Source of the DNA: Peptococcaceae bacterium
GTDB lineage: Bacteria; Bacillota; Desulfotomaculia; Desulfotomaculales; Desulfocucumaceae
Assembly (NCBI GenBank): GCA_013336365.1
Contig: JAAXTT010000084.1
Location: 1 to 6,406, forward strand
Direction: 5' to 3'
Length of the DNA: 6,406 nt
Made by a program: the position numbers and the translations under genes. Numbering within the stretch: position 1 is the first letter of the stretch; every line of letters begins with the position of its first letter. Under the pieces are notes generated by a model that was given only the letters and a program-made list of their open reading frames with translations, did no database searches and was not told where the DNA came from. Shown in pieces: positions 5,836 to 6,406 of the stretch.

Positions 5836-5843
5836 AGAGGTGG
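5836..5843 (+). promoter_or_regulatory. Ribosome binding site deciding the TTG start of clpX
   Basis: AAGAGGTGG lies 5-7 bases before TTG at 5848-5850. The in-frame ATG at 5830-5832 would give six extra residues (MKRGGI) but has no Shine-Dalgarno sequence before it and would place this site inside the gene. The TTG start also matches the usual ClpX N-terminus more closely. Confidence 0.7.
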
Positions 5844-5847
5844 GATA

Positions 5848-6406
5848 TTGTTTAATGAAAAGGGTCAACTAAAATGTTCTTTTTGTGGCAAGCTGCAGGA
5901 TCAGGTTAAGAAATTGGTTGCAGGTCCTGGAGTATATATATGCGACGAATGTATTGAATTGTGCAATGAGATCATAGAGGAAGAACTAAGCGAGGATTTG
6001 GGTCTGGATTTAAGCGATATTCCAAAGCCACAGGAAATAAAAGCCATACTTGACCAATATGTAATAGGCCAGGATGAGGCTAAAAAATCTCTCGCAGTTG
6101 CCGTATATAATCATTATAAAAGAATAAACCTAGGTGGAAAGATTGATGATGTAGAGCTGCAAAAGAGTAATATTGTGATGATGGGACCAACAGGCTGTGG
6201 TAAAACCCTGCTGGCTCAGACGCTGGCTCGGCTGTTGAATGTCCCCTTTGCTATTGCCGATGCAACCTCTCTGACGGAAGCAGGCTATGTTGGTGAGGAT
6301 GTTGAAAATATCCTTCTGAAGCTGATTCAGGCTGCGGACTATGATGTTGAGAAGGCAGAGAAGGGTATTGTTTATATAGATGAAATTGACAAAATATCTA
6401 GGAAAT
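5848..6406 (+). CDS. clpX: ATP-dependent Clp protease ATP-binding subunit ClpX, partial 3' end
   Basis: This is the first 186 codons of ClpX, the AAA+ unfoldase that recognises tagged substrates and threads them into ClpP; it runs off the window without a stop (full length is usually about 420). The N-terminal zinc-binding domain has Cys10, Cys13, Cys32 and Cys35, in a CxxC-x18-CxxC arrangement. The AAA+ domain starts near residue 64. The Walker A motif is G-P-T-G-C-G-K-T (113-120), with Cys117 where Ser is common in proteobacterial ClpX. The pore-loop G-Y-V-G is at 146-149, and the Walker B motif I-V-Y-I-D-E-I-D is at 174-181, with Asp178 and Glu179. TTG at 5848 was chosen over ATG at 5830 because of the ribosome binding site and family N-terminus (M-F-N-E-K-G-Q-L-K). 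It is third in the operon, 31 bases after clpP. Confidence 0.96.
   Translation, partial: MFNEKGQLKCSFCGKLQDQVKKLVAGPGVYICDECIELCNEIIEEELSEDLGLDLSDIPKPQEIKAILDQYVIGQDEAKKSLAVAVYNHYKRINLGGKIDDVELQKSNIVMMGPTGCGKTLLAQTLARLLNVPFAIADATSLTEAGYVGEDVENILLKLIQAADYDVEKAEKGIVYIDEIDKISRK

Noticed and set aside
5817..5847. A separate promoter or terminator between clpP and clpX
   Set aside because: The 31-base gap holds only the clpX ribosome binding site; no hairpin or promoter boxes fit.

Overview
The window looks like core chromosome of a low- to medium-GC, Gram-positive, spore-forming bacterium of the Clostridia type. The evidence is the trigger factor-clpP-clpX gene order, a PdaB-type sporulation polysaccharide deacetylase, strong purine-rich ribosome binding sites (AGGTGA, GGAGG, GGGGG), TTG start codons and A/T-rich intergenic DNA. 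I cannot name a genus from the sequence. Nothing points to a phage, plasmid, insertion sequence or CRISPR array.

Layout. Positions 10-2106 (minus strand) hold a membrane chemoreceptor with a CHASE4-like extracellular sensor (274-2106). A small protein with a single CBS domain follows 45 bases downstream (10-228), and its TAG stop may be an interruption of a longer two-CBS protein. Positions 2107-2503 are non-coding for protein. They contain tRNA-Val(GAC) on the minus strand, its own near-consensus promoter, a strong terminator directly after its CCA end, and the leaders of the two flanking genes. Positions 2504-3385 (plus strand) encode a membrane-anchored PdaB-like CE4 deacetylase, closed by an 11-bp hairpin. 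A 71-residue free-standing biotin carrier protein (3458-3673, minus strand) converges on the same hairpin and has its own good promoter. Positions 3674-3905 form a divergent regulatory region with overlapping inverted repeats over the probable trigger factor promoter. Positions 3906-6406 (plus strand) are tig, clpP and the first 186 codons of clpX, which runs off the window.

How the genes work together. Trigger factor (nascent-chain chaperone), ClpP (protease core) and ClpX (unfoldase) form a protein quality-control operon, with gaps of 27 and 31 bases and no visible terminator between genes. The chemoreceptor and CBS protein probably form a separate two-gene sensory unit. The deacetylase belongs to spore envelope formation or maintenance. 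The biotin carrier would serve a carboxylase or decarboxylase encoded elsewhere.

I found no convincing previously undescribed system. The points most worth a second look are the possible nonsense interruption of the CBS gene, the competing inverted repeats upstream of tig, the altered first catalytic motif and possible sporulation promoter of the deacetylase, and the orphan biotin acceptor.
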